Shown: positions 55,657 through 63,842 of the stretch, in pieces | Layout: each line of letters begins with the position of its first letter | Numbering within the stretch: the stretch's first letter is position 1 | Assembly: GCA_963788325.1 (NCBI GenBank) | Contig: CAWBGJ010000015.1 | Span: 1-64,000 of the forward strand | Direction of reading: 5' to 3' | From: Prado023 sp963788325 | GTDB taxonomy: Bacteria; Actinomycetota; Actinomycetes; S36-B12; CAIYMF01 | Length of the DNA: 64,000 bases | Position numbers and translations under genes: made by a program | The notes under the pieces: model-generated | The model's database searches: none | Told to the model about the DNA's origin: nothing | Seen by the model: only the letters and a program-made list of their open reading frames with translations

Positions 55657-56232
55657 GTGAACCCCAAGTCCCAGTTGCGCTCCGAGATCGCGGCCTCCGG
55701 CTACTACCCGGAGCTGGTGGCCGACACGATGGCCACGGCCCTGGCCGGCGAGGAGCCGGTCAGCTATGTGATCCAGCACGAGGCCACGTTCGACCGTGAG
55801 GAGCTGCGCCGGCACATCTCCCTGCTGCTGCTGACCCCCACGCGCCTGCTCGTGCTGCACATCGATGACTTCCCGCCCGATGAGACCTGCCCGGTGCCCT
55901 ACGCCTCAGCCAACTCCGAGGCGGTCCGGCTGCGCGACGTCCGGTCCGTGGTGGTCAACCGCATCGTCGGCAATCCCGCCCTGCACAAGCCCGGCGGGTC
56001 GGCCCGCGAGGTGATGCTCACGATCGGCTGGGGTGCGGTCTCCCGCGTGGACCTCGAGCCCGCGGCCTGCCCGGACCCCGAATGCACCGCCGACCACGGG
56101 CTCACCGGCGCCCTGGCCAACGATGACTTCTCCGTGCGGGTCTCCGAGGCCGGCGACGGCTCAGCCGCGGTCGACCGTACGCTGGAGTTCGCTGCCGCGC
56201 TGGCCACGGCCATCCTCCAGAACGACCGGTGA
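55657..56232 (+). CDS. DUF5998 family protein
   Basis: The 191-residue soluble protein of actinobacteria begins MNPKSQLRSEIAASGYYPEL and shows the family pattern (PVSYVIQHEATFDREELRRH, LLLTPTRLLVLHIDDF, and a C-terminal acidic domain). It has no recognised catalytic motif. GTG 55657 lies 8 nt after GGGAGG. The stop overlaps the GTG of the phosphatase gene (GTGA), and this pair is conserved among relatives, so the two products may act together. Function unknown. Confidence 0.85.
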   Translation: MNPKSQLRSEIAASGYYPELVADTMATALAGEEPVSYVIQHEATFDREELRRHISLLLLTPTRLLVLHIDDFPPDETCPVPYASANSEAVRLRDVRSVVVNRIVGNPALHKPGGSAREVMLTIGWGAVSRVDLEPAACPDPECTADHGLTGALANDDFSVRVSEAGDGSAAVDRTLEFAAALATAILQNDR

Positions 56233-57410
56233 CCACGAGGTCACTGGCGCAGGTGCTGCCCGCGGCGGCGCACCTGCTCGGGGTGCCGGGCTTCGGGAGT
56301 CAGGGTGCGCAGCTGGCCGCGGACGTGGTCGGCGCGAGGGGACTGGGCGGAGCGCGGGGTGCGGCTTTGCCTGCCGGTCTGGCAGCCGGGGCGGCCTGGC
56401 CCCAGCATGTGATCGTCCTGCTCGTCGATGGCCTGGGCGCCCTGCAGGTCAGGGCGCACGCGCATCTGCTGCCTGCGTTGACATCCATGAGTGATCTGGG
56501 CCCACTGGCCGCCCCGTTCCCCTCGACCACCTGCGTGTCCCTGACCACCCTGGGCACTGGGCTGCCGCCGGGCATGCACGGCATCGTGGGCACCTCTTTC
56601 CGCCTCGACGAGGGCGGCACCCTGGCGCCGCTGTCCTGGGGGGAGGTGCCCAACCCGATCGCGACCCAACCTGAGCCGACGGTGCTCGAGCGTGCGGAGG
56701 CGGCGGGCGTCCTCGTCACGTCGGTGGCGCCGCTGGCCCACCGAAGCAGCGGACTGACGCGTGCGGCCCTGCGCGGCGGGGAGTACCCCGGGGCCGACAC
56801 GCTGCCGGCTCGGCTGCAGGTGACGGGTGCCGCGCTGCGCCGCGCACGCGCCGAGGGCCGCCCGAGCCTGACGTACGTGTACTGGCCGGACCTCGACAAG
56901 GTGGCCCACGTGCACGGGGTGGCCTCCGCGGCCTACCGAGCAGAGCTCCGCCGGGTCGACGCGCTCGTTGCCGGGCTGTGCGCCCTCACCGGCCCCGATG
57001 TCGCCCTGCTGCTGACCGCCGACCACGGCATGGTCGACGTCCCCGACGATCGTCGGGTGGACCTCGAGGCCCGGCCAGCGCTGCGTCGTGGGGTCCAGAC
57101 GATCCTGGGTGAGCCCCGCGTGCGGCACGTGTACGCCCGGCAGGGCGCTGCAGCAGACGTGCACCGGGCATGGACCCAGGAGCTCGGCGAACGGGCGGAG
57201 GTGCGCACCCGGGCGGAGGTCGCTGAGCTGCTCGGGCCGGTCGATGACTGGTACGCCGACCGGATCGGGGATGTGGTGGCGATCGCGGCGGCGGACTGGG
57301 CGCTCGTCTCCGACCGGATCGACCGGATGGTGTCGGGGCTGCGCGGCCAGCACGGCGGGCTCACGGACGCCGAGGTCCTCGTGCCGCTGCGTCTTGCCGG
57401 CGGCGCGTAG
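56229..57410 (+). CDS. alkaline phosphatase/nucleotide pyrophosphatase family protein
   Basis: The 393-residue protein has the metal-binding plan of the phosphodiesterase/nucleotide pyrophosphatase branch: HVIVLLVDGLG with first Asp, FPSTTCVSLTTLGTGLPPG with the catalytic Thr, GMHGIVG, YVYWPDLDKVAHVHG and LLLTADHGMVDVPDD, carrying the Asp and His ligands of two zinc ions. It should hydrolyse phosphodiester or pyrophosphate bonds. No signal peptide is evident, so the product is probably cytosolic. GTG 56229 overlaps DUF5998. Confidence 0.9.
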   Translation: MTTRSLAQVLPAAAHLLGVPGFGSQGAQLAADVVGARGLGGARGAALPAGLAAGAAWPQHVIVLLVDGLGALQVRAHAHLLPALTSMSDLGPLAAPFPSTTCVSLTTLGTGLPPGMHGIVGTSFRLDEGGTLAPLSWGEVPNPIATQPEPTVLERAEAAGVLVTSVAPLAHRSSGLTRAALRGGEYPGADTLPARLQVTGAALRRARAEGRPSLTYVYWPDLDKVAHVHGVASAAYRAELRRVDALVAGLCALTGPDVALLLTADHGMVDVPDDRRVDLEARPALRRGVQTILGEPRVRHVYARQGAAADVHRAWTQELGERAEVRTRAEVAELLGPVDDWYADRIGDVVAIAAADWALVSDRIDRMVSGLRGQHGGLTDAEVLVPLRLAGGA

Positions 57411-57427
57411 CGGTCTGGCTCTCCTGG

Positions 57428-57456
57428 GCGCTGGCGCTACGGAGCGCTGGCGCTAC
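57428..57456. repeat. 13-bp tandem direct repeat GCGCTGGCGCTAC
   Basis: GCGCTGGCGCTAC occurs at 57428-57440 and 57444-57456, period 16. Each contains a near-palindrome AGCGC-TG-GCGCT. The second copy overlaps the sepH stop codon between two convergent genes, so it may help terminate transcription. Confidence 0.5.
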
Positions 57457-58571
57457 TGGGCGTTGGGCCCCGGGCCGAACAGGATGTCGTCGAAGCTGGG
57501 GATGCTCGCCCGCCCGCCGGACCGCGGCGGTGTGGCCGTGGGTTCGGCGTCGAAGAGCGGCACGTCCTCGGCATCGCTGGTGGGGCCGACGGGCTGCTCG
57601 ATCGCTTCGGGATCCGATGCGTCCTGCGCACCGTCGTCGCCCTGGTCCTCGAGGTCGGCAGTGTCCTGATCGTCGAGGTCTGAGTCCCCTGCGCCGAGTC
57701 CTGGGTCGACGGCAGCCTCGGGCTCAGCGTCGAGGTCGATCGAGTCGGCCTCGAGGGCCCACGCCTCGACGTCGTCCTCGGGATCAGCCCCCCGGCCTGC
57801 GTCGTCGGCGTCCGCCACGGAGGCATCCGGGGACGACTCCCCAGCGTCACTGGGCTCGTCGGCGTCCACCTCGCGGGCATCATCACGCCAGCCGCGCAGC
57901 GCGGTGATGATGGCCGGCGGGTGCTCTGCGTGCTCGTCGCCCTCGGGCTCCGGGGCGGCGACGGAGGCCAGCGCCGGGCGGGCTGCGGACAGCTGAAGGG
58001 GCACGTCGGGGTCGATCGCAGACAACGACCGGGCGTTGTCGTCGGCCACGGTCATGGTGCGGCTGCCGCTGTCGTAGGACCAGGTGGCCACGTGCGTGTT
58101 GGGCTCGATCGGGAAGGTCGCGATGACCACCCAGATGCCGTCGTCGCGTCGCCAGGCGTCCCACGCGATGTCCGTCGGGTCCACGCCCGCCGCCTGCAGT
58201 CGCTCCGCCACCAGGTCGCCGAGCTCGACATCGCCCCCAGGTCGGCGCACCTCGGTGCTCTGGGCCTGCTGAGCCACCCAGCTGCGCTCGGTGAGCACCG
58301 GCCCCTCGAAGCGCCGGATGTGCTCGATCGGCAGGCCGCTGGAGGCGGCGACGTCCTCAGCGGTGGCCCCGGAACGGATCCGGGCCTGGATCTCTCGCGG
58401 GCGCAGCACGCCGGCCTGCTCGATCTCGACCTGGGCCATGCGGGCACGATCACGCCGGACCGCTGCCTCGATGCGCTCGTCGATGACCACCGACCACTTC
58501 TGGCCGTCGTTTCCCGCAAGGACGAGCCGGGTTCCATCAGGGGACAGGCCGTCGAACTTCAACTCGCGCAT
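57453..58571 (-). CDS. sepH: cell division protein SepH
   Basis: SepH (DUF3071) stimulates FtsZ assembly in actinobacteria. The 372-residue protein begins MRELKFDGLSPDGTRLVLAG, has an HTH-like segment in the N-terminal domain (REIQARIRSGATAEDVAASS then GLPIEHIRRFEGPVL), then a region with a WSYDSGSRTMTVAD strand pair. A very acidic Asp/Glu/Ala-rich linker of about 130 residues follows. The conserved C-terminal tail RASIPSFDDILFG, implicated in FtsZ contact, closes the protein. ATG 58571 follows GGAGGAG by 5 nt. It is divergent from the ferrochelatase gene with 99 nt between. Confidence 0.93.
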   Translation of the reverse strand: MRELKFDGLSPDGTRLVLAGNDGQKWSVVIDERIEAAVRRDRARMAQVEIEQAGVLRPREIQARIRSGATAEDVAASSGLPIEHIRRFEGPVLTERSWVAQQAQSTEVRRPGGDVELGDLVAERLQAAGVDPTDIAWDAWRRDDGIWVVIATFPIEPNTHVATWSYDSGSRTMTVADDNARSLSAIDPDVPLQLSAARPALASVAAPEPEGDEHAEHPPAIITALRGWRDDAREVDADEPSDAGESSPDASVADADDAGRGADPEDDVEAWALEADSIDLDAEPEAAVDPGLGAGDSDLDDQDTADLEDQGDDGAQDASDPEAIEQPVGPTSDAEDVPLFDAEPTATPPRSGGRASIPSFDDILFGPGPNAQ

Positions 58572-58670
58572 GCACACTCCTCCACGCCACCGGGCCGGTG
58601 ATCGGCCACATTCTGCCCCACCGGGGGGACCGCCGTGGCTGGAACAGGCGAAGTCGGCAAGGATCGGGGC

Positions 58671-59711
58671 ATGGACGTCCTGCTGATCGTGTCGTTCGGA
58701 GGCCCCGAGGGCCCCGATGATGTGGTGCCCTTCCTGGCGAACGTCACCCGGGGCCGTGGGATCCCGCGGGAGCGGCTGGTTGAGGTGGGGGCCCACTACG
58801 GCCAGTTCGGCGGAGTGTCTCCGATCAACGGACTCAACCGGGCCCTGGTCGAGGCTGTGCGCGCCGACCTGGCTGCCCGCGGGGAGGACCTCCCCGTGGT
58901 GTGGGGCAACCGCAACTGGGACCCTTACCTGGTCGATGCGATGCGCGCGGCCCGCGACCTCGGCGCCACGCGCATCTTCGCCTTCCTCACCTCGGCGTAC
59001 TCCTCCTACTCGGGCTGCCGGCAGTACCGCGAGAACCTCCACGACGCGCTGGCCGAGGTCCGGGCGCAGGACCCGACCTGGGACCCCGAGCTGCACAAGC
59101 TGCGCACCTACTTCAACCATCCCGGCTTCCTCGACCCGTTCAGCGACGCGGCCGCGGCCAGCCTCGCGCACCTGCCCGCCGGCAGCCGGCTGGTCTTCAC
59201 GACGCACTCGATCCCCACGGCCGATGCGCAGCGGTGCGACTACGTGGCCCAGCACCGCGATGCGGCCCAGACGATCGCCACCGGCCTGGGTCGTGCCGAT
59301 GGCTGGGACCTCGTCTACCAGTCCCGCTCCGGTGCCCCGAGCGTCCCGTGGCTCGAGCCGGACATCAGTGACCACCTGGCAGACCTGGCCGGCTCGGGCG
59401 TGCCCGGAGCAGCCATGGTCCCGCTCGGGTTCATCAGCGACCACATGGAGGTCCTGTGGGACCTCGACACGGTGGCGACGCGCGACGGCGAGTCCCTGGG
59501 ACTGGCGATGGCCCGCGCGGGCACCCCGGGCACGGACCCGCGGTTCGTGGCCATGGTGGGCGACCTGTTCACCGAGGCGCGCGCCCGGGCGGACGGTCGC
59601 GAAGCCGAGCAGCCGACCACCGGGGAGCTCGGCCCCCGGGTGGTGCCCTGCGCGCCGGGCTGCTGCCCGAATCCGCGATCACCGCGCCCTGCGGCCTGTG
59701 GGTCGGACTGA
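58671..59711 (+). CDS. cpfC: coproporphyrin III ferrochelatase
   Basis: This enzyme inserts iron into coproporphyrin III in the actinobacterial heme pathway (formerly HemH). The protein of about 346 residues has VLLIVSFGGPEGPDDVVPFL, GVSPINGLNRALVEA, TSAYSSYSGCRQYRENLHDA, VFTTHSIPTADA (catalytic His), YQSRSGAPSVPWLEPDI and PLGFISDHMEVLWDLD. The cysteine in SGCRQY and a C-terminal cluster (VPCAPGCCPNPR) match the [2Fe-2S] ligand pattern of actinobacterial enzymes. ATG 58671 is preferred. GTG 58635 (12 residues more) also has a good ribosome-binding site. The stop overlaps the IMPase ATG by one base. Confidence 0.94.
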   Translation: MDVLLIVSFGGPEGPDDVVPFLANVTRGRGIPRERLVEVGAHYGQFGGVSPINGLNRALVEAVRADLAARGEDLPVVWGNRNWDPYLVDAMRAARDLGATRIFAFLTSAYSSYSGCRQYRENLHDALAEVRAQDPTWDPELHKLRTYFNHPGFLDPFSDAAAASLAHLPAGSRLVFTTHSIPTADAQRCDYVAQHRDAAQTIATGLGRADGWDLVYQSRSGAPSVPWLEPDISDHLADLAGSGVPGAAMVPLGFISDHMEVLWDLDTVATRDGESLGLAMARAGTPGTDPRFVAMVGDLFTEARARADGREAEQPTTGELGPRVVPCAPGCCPNPRSPRPAACGSD

Positions 59712-60577
59712 TGGCCGGTGCCGGGCCCACCGGGGCCCGCAGCGAGCCCGGTGGGCCGTCGATGCCGGTCGGCCTCGGGCTCGCCCACGGGCGCCTGCCG
59801 GTGGCATGGTCAGCCGCCCGCGCGGCCGGGGACCTGCTGCTGGCCGGCCGGGACCAGGCGCTGACGATCTCGACGAAGTCCACCCGCACCGATGTGGTGA
59901 CCCAGATGGACACCGCCGCCGAGGCCAGGATCGTCACGGCGATCCTCGCGGCGTTCCCCGAGGACGGGCTGCTGGGGGAGGAGGGGGCCGATCGGGCCGG
60001 CACGTCAGGGGCGCGCTGGATCATCGACCCCCTGGACGGGACCGTGAACTACCTCTACGGCCTGCCCGGTTGGGCGGTGAGCATCGCAGTGGAGGTCGAC
60101 GGCCAGGTCGAGGTGGGGGTGGTCGACATACCCGTCTACGGGCAGACCTACGTGGCCGTGCGCGGCCAGGGTGCGGTCCGCTGGCAGGGCGGCGTCGCCC
60201 ATGAGGTGGTTCCCAATGAACCGGCCGAGTTGGCGCAGGCGCTGGTGGGGACTGGTTTCGGGTATGCCGCCCAGCGACGCTCCGCGCAGGCGCGAACGCT
60301 GGCTGTGGTGCTACCCCAAGTACGTGACATCCGGCGTGCCGGCGCCGCCGCGGTGGACCTGTGCTGGGCCGCCGATGGTCGCGTGGACTGCTACTACGAG
60401 CGTGGGCTGAACCCGTGGGACCTTGCCGCCGGGGTGCTGGTGGCCACCGAGGCCGGGATGACCGCTGGGGGGTCCGGCGATGCGCCGCCCTCGGGGGAAC
60501 TCACCTGGCTGGCCCCGGTGCACCTCGCGGGGCAATGGGCAGACCTGCTGGCCAGCGCGGGCGCCGATCGGGACTGA
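59711..60577 (+). CDS. inositol monophosphatase family protein
   Basis: The 288-residue phosphatase has the metal-site motifs of the IMPase superfamily: GLLGEEGAD, WIIDPLDGTVNYLYGLPGWAVS (D-x-L-D-G-T) and the C-terminal LNPWDLAAGVLVATEAGM. It hydrolyses inositol-1-phosphate or related phosphates (histidinol phosphate, 3'-phosphoadenosine phosphate). The exact substrate is not fixed. ATG 59711 overlaps the ferrochelatase stop (TGATG). An in-frame ATG at 59762, nearer the homology, is possible. Convergent with the MFS gene. Confidence 0.92.
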   Translation: MAGAGPTGARSEPGGPSMPVGLGLAHGRLPVAWSAARAAGDLLLAGRDQALTISTKSTRTDVVTQMDTAAEARIVTAILAAFPEDGLLGEEGADRAGTSGARWIIDPLDGTVNYLYGLPGWAVSIAVEVDGQVEVGVVDIPVYGQTYVAVRGQGAVRWQGGVAHEVVPNEPAELAQALVGTGFGYAAQRRSAQARTLAVVLPQVRDIRRAGAAAVDLCWAADGRVDCYYERGLNPWDLAAGVLVATEAGMTAGGSGDAPPSGELTWLAPVHLAGQWADLLASAGADRD

Positions 60578-60630
60578 CCCGGTGCCCTGCACGGTCGACC
60601 GCACGCGGTGTGCCGGGCCGAATCCCTCGC

Positions 60631-61914
60631 TCAGCCGTGCGAGGCTCCGCTGCCCGCCGCCACTTCCCGCTCGGCCCGGATGGCCGGCAGGTAGAGCGCG
60701 GCCCCGAGGATGCTGAATCCGCCGGCCACGACCATGGCCAGCGCGGTGCTGGTCCGCTCCGCGAGCACCCCCAGAGCCAGCAGGCCCAGGCTGTAGGAGG
60801 CGCCGGCGACCATGGAGTTCATCGACAGGACCGTGGTGCGGTTGCTCGCCCTCGCCTGCCGGTGCAGCAGCGTCTGGTGCATCGGGCCGGCCGCGCCATG
60901 CAGCGTGTAGGTGAAGAGGAAGGCCGTGATCAGGCCGATCGGGCCGGTCGTCAGACCCATGACGACGATGAAGGCCCCGTTGAGCAGGCGCGCCCACAGC
61001 GCGGTCCATCCGACGCCCAGTCGGGTGCTAGCCAGGCCGGCCAACGCTGAGCCCAGGGCGAACAGCAGCCAAGCGCCGGCGGACAGCGGGCCCATGATGG
61101 CCGCTGCCTCGGCCTGGCTGCCCACCAGCTCGGAGAGCCGGACCGGCATGAACGTCTCGAACGCGATCATGCCCACCGACCAGAAGACCTCGACCAGGAC
61201 CAGGGCCCGCAGCACCTTGGCGGAGCCGAGCAGTCGCAACCCCTCGGCAACGACCGACGGCGCCTTGCGTGCGGAGCTGATCGCCCGGCGCAGTCCAGTC
61301 ACATCGGCGTGGCTGCGGTCCTCGCGCACCCGGACCGCCACGGCCACGAGGTTGCCGACCAGGAGCACGAGCGCCACCCAGTACGGCAGCTCCAGAGGCG
61401 TGAGCCCGGGCACGGGGGCCCACACGACCAGGGCGCCGGCCAGCAGTGCACCCGCCGCGATGGCCACCCCGAGCACGGTGCCGGCCCGCGCCAGGCTGTC
61501 CTCGACCTGTATCTGCGGGTCGTCGGCCTGGGCCGTGTCGACGTACCAGGCCTCCAGCGGGCCGGAGTCCAGCGCCCGGAACACGCCCTGCAGCAGCAGG
61601 GCCACGATGAAGGCCAGGAACGTGTGGGCGGTGATGTAGACGAACCCCGACACCACGGACACCACCGAGGCTGCGATCAGGACCGGACGGCGGCCGAGTG
61701 CGTCGGCGAACCCGCCCGTGGGCAGTTCCAGGGCGAGCACCACGAAGCCCTGCATCGCCAGGATCACGCCGAGCTGGGCCAGGCTCATGCCCCGTTCGAG
61801 GGCGAGCAGCGTGGTCACGGGCACCGCCATCCCCACGGGGAACCACCGGGTGACAGTCAGCAGCAGCAGGGTGCGTCGGGCTTCGGCGGCGGTGACGGTC
61901 CGGACGGGGATCAA
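60631..61914 (-). CDS. MFS transporter
   Basis: The 427-residue major facilitator has 12 predicted helices and the loop 2-3 signature GGFADALGRRPVLI. The N-terminal part TRWFPVGMAVPVTTLLALER is typical of small drug or metabolite efflux members. The start is TTG 61914, 3 nt after the stop of the regulator gene, with GAGGGC upstream. The tight spacing shows co-transcription with the regulator, so expression is likely under its control. Substrate unknown. Confidence 0.88.
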   Translation of the reverse strand: MIPVRTVTAAEARRTLLLLTVTRWFPVGMAVPVTTLLALERGMSLAQLGVILAMQGFVVLALELPTGGFADALGRRPVLIAASVVSVVSGFVYITAHTFLAFIVALLLQGVFRALDSGPLEAWYVDTAQADDPQIQVEDSLARAGTVLGVAIAAGALLAGALVVWAPVPGLTPLELPYWVALVLLVGNLVAVAVRVREDRSHADVTGLRRAISSARKAPSVVAEGLRLLGSAKVLRALVLVEVFWSVGMIAFETFMPVRLSELVGSQAEAAAIMGPLSAGAWLLFALGSALAGLASTRLGVGWTALWARLLNGAFIVVMGLTTGPIGLITAFLFTYTLHGAAGPMHQTLLHRQARASNRTTVLSMNSMVAGASYSLGLLALGVLAERTSTALAMVVAGGFSILGAALYLPAIRAEREVAAGSGASHG

Positions 61915-61917
61915 GGG

Positions 61918-62529
61918 TCAGCCCTCGCTGCGATCACCGGTGTCCGGCGGGCCATCGAGGTCGGTCGGGTAGAGCAGTTGGTGCACCTCGATCCGCCGCG
62001 CGTCCGGGTGACCCTCGCCGATGCGTCGATAGCGCGAGGTCACCTCCGCCAGCTCGACCCGCAGCGCCTCGACCTGCTCCACAGTGGCCAGGATCGAGGT
62101 GTCACCCAGGCCGAGGGCATCTCGCCAGCGCACGGGCCAGGACTCCTCGACATCGAGCCAGGCCTCGAACCGCCCGCCCATGGCGTGCAGGTAGTCCCGG
62201 ACCAGCCAGTTCAGGGCGGTCTCGGAGTCCTCGTCGCCGGCGAAGTCCGCGACCGTCCACTGGTGGAGGTCCGTGGCCGCGCGCCAGAGCCGCGCCTTAC
62301 CGGAACCCTGTCCGGTGTCGGCCACCAGGCCGACGGACTCCAGCTTGCGCAGGTGATACGAGGTCGCTCCCGAGTTGGTCTGCAGCGTCGCTGCCAGGTC
62401 GGTGGCGGTTGCTGGCCCGCCGCGGCGCAGCGAGCTCAACAGCCGGGATCGCAGGGGATGGGCCAGGACGCGCAGCGCGTCCGCATCCAGGCGCACACTG
62501 GTCGGTACGGGGTCCTGTGTGCCGTCCAT
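61918..62529 (-). CDS. ArsR-type winged-helix regulator
   Basis: The 203-residue protein has an N-terminal winged helix (LAHPLRSRLLSSLRRGGPAT and ATDLAATLQTNSGATSYHLRKLESVGLV) and a C-terminal half that is typical of the HTH_20-type regulators controlling nearby transporters. No cysteine metal site is visible, so it probably responds to an organic ligand. ATG 62529 stands 6 nt after TAGTGT on the minus strand (plus strand 62541-62536), and TTGTGC (62565-62560) lies 18 nt further, giving a leaderless promoter within the palindrome. Operon with the MFS gene. Confidence 0.9.
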   Translation of the reverse strand: MDGTQDPVPTSVRLDADALRVLAHPLRSRLLSSLRRGGPATATDLAATLQTNSGATSYHLRKLESVGLVADTGQGSGKARLWRAATDLHQWTVADFAGDEDSETALNWLVRDYLHAMGGRFEAWLDVEESWPVRWRDALGLGDTSILATVEQVEALRVELAEVTSRYRRIGEGHPDARRIEVHQLLYPTDLDGPPDTGDRSEG

Positions 62530-62530
62530 A

Positions 62531-62577
62531 CGTGCACACTACTCGTGCACACAATCTATGCACAAGTAGTGTGCACG
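62531..62577 (-). promoter_or_regulatory. 47-bp palindromic operator over the regulator promoter
   Basis: CGTGCACACTACT (62531-62543) is perfectly inverted as AGTAGTGTGCACG (62565-62577). Inside, GTGCACA (62545-62551) faces ATGCACA (62559-62565 region), giving a second, shorter dyad. The predicted -10 (TAGTGT) and -35 (TTGTGC) on the minus strand both lie in the palindrome, so repressor binding would block transcription of the regulator and MFS genes. Confidence 0.75.
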
Positions 62578-62580
62578 CAG

Positions 62581-63099
62581 TCAGCCGATTCGGCGCAGCT
62601 CCGCGTTGTACCAGTGCGCGTTCGCCACGTAGGTCGCCACGGAGGCCTCGATCATGTCGGCCCGGGCGGCACCGGCCACGATCCTGGCCGGCACACCACG
62701 GGCCAGCGCCCCACTGGGCACCTCGGTGCCGGGCGAGACCAGTGCTGCGGCCGCCACGAAGCCGCCGGAGCGCACGATCGCGGCATGCAGCACGACCGCG
62801 CCGGAGCCCACCAGGCTGCCATCCTCGATCGTGCAGGCCTCCAGATGGACCCTGTGACCAATCACACAGCGGTCACCGACCACCGTGTCGCACTCGGAGG
62901 TGCAGTGCACCACGGTCCCGTCCTGGATGGAGGTGCGTGCCCCCACGAGCACCCTCCCGGAGTCCCCGCGCAGCACGGCTGTGGGCCAGATCGAGGACTC
63001 CGGCCCCACGGTGACATCGCCGATGAGAACCGCTTCCGGGTGCACGAAGGCGCTCGGGTGGATCGTCGGGGTGCGATCCCCGATGGCGTACAGGGCCAT
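62581..63099 (-). CDS. gamma-class carbonic anhydrase-like protein
   Basis: The 172-residue left-handed beta-helix protein has hexapeptide repeats throughout, with the metal-ligand histidines in GTVVHCTSE and VIGHRVHLEACT. ALYAIGDRTPTIHPSAFVHP opens the protein and VLRGDSGRVLVGARTSIQDG is the conserved block before the first ligand. Such proteins bind Zn or Fe and hydrate CO2, though many members are inactive or have other acyl roles. ATG 63099 follows AGGAGGAG by 3 nt. It lies upstream of the palindrome and is probably transcribed separately from the regulator. Confidence 0.9.
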   Translation of the reverse strand: MALYAIGDRTPTIHPSAFVHPEAVLIGDVTVGPESSIWPTAVLRGDSGRVLVGARTSIQDGTVVHCTSECDTVVGDRCVIGHRVHLEACTIEDGSLVGSGAVVLHAAIVRSGGFVAAAALVSPGTEVPSGALARGVPARIVAGAARADMIEASVATYVANAHWYNAELRRIG

Positions 63100-63265
63100 A
63101 TGCTCCTCCTGATCGTGCCGGGCTGCGTGTCGCGCTCACGGTGACCCCATCATGGTGCACACTTCGCGGGCGGCGCGGGCATAGAGCCAGGAGCCGCGAT
63201 GTTGTACCGTTCCGACGCCGATCCCAACCTGGACGCCGCACCCAACCTGGGGGGAGAACCCGCAC

Positions 63266-63568
63266 ATGGCCACTGACTACGACGCCCCGCGCAAGACCGA
63301 GGACGACAGCCTTGCCGAGGACAGCATCGAGGAGCTGAAGGCCCGCCGGGTCGACAAGGCCGCCTCGACAGTCGACGTCGACGAGACCGAGCTGGCCGAG
63401 AACCTCGAGCTGCCCGGCGCAGACCTCTCCGACGAGAGCCTGAGCGTGCGAGTGCTGCCCCGGCAGGCCGACGAGTTCACGTGCGGGCGCTGCTTCCTGG
63501 TCCATCACCGCAGCCAGCTGGCCGGCGAGCGCGACGGCATGCCCATCTGCCGGGAGTGCGCCGCCTGA
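63266..63568 (+). CDS. DUF4193 family protein
   Basis: This 100-residue acidic protein, specific to actinobacteria, has an N-terminal disordered region (KTEDDSLAEDSIEELKARRV) and a C-terminal zinc-finger-like pair CGRCFLVHH and ICREC (C-x2-C twice). Function is unknown. Its RNA polymerase- or ribosome-like zinc ribbon is only suggestive. ATG 63266 follows GGGGGGAG. The order DUF4193-DUF3093 is widely conserved in the class, here interrupted by DUF4235. Confidence 0.9.
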   Translation: MATDYDAPRKTEDDSLAEDSIEELKARRVDKAASTVDVDETELAENLELPGADLSDESLSVRVLPRQADEFTCGRCFLVHHRSQLAGERDGMPICRECAA

Positions 63569-63587
63569 TCCCGGGGCCCAGCGCCGA

Positions 63588-63842
63588 TCAGTCGTTGGGA
63601 TCGAGTACGCGCCAGATGATGATCTCGATCAGGGCCACAGAGGCGGCCATCGCAGCAGCCCACATGAGGCGCTTGGCGATGGAGGCGTCCTGACGGCTGA
63701 CCATAGGTGCGGGTTGCCCGGTACGGGCCTCGTAGACCTTGGCGGCGGTCTTGCGCACCGCCCACGCCGCGCCCAGGGAGATCGCCGGTGCGGCGTTGGT
63801 CAGCATCGAGGAGCGCGAGTCGTGCGCCGTTGGGGAGCTCAT
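63588..63842 (-). CDS. DUF4235 family small membrane protein
   Basis: The 84-residue protein has two membrane segments: APAISLGAAWAVRKTAAKVY with the VYEARTG stretch after it, and AAMAASVALIEIIIWRV near the C-terminus. It is a typical DUF4235 protein of unknown function. ATG 63842 overlaps the stop of the upstream minus-strand gene (ATGA), so they are co-transcribed. It is convergent with DUF4193, 19 nt apart. Confidence 0.85.
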   Translation of the reverse strand: MSSPTAHDSRSSMLTNAAPAISLGAAWAVRKTAAKVYEARTGQPAPMVSRQDASIAKRLMWAAAMAASVALIEIIIWRVLDPND

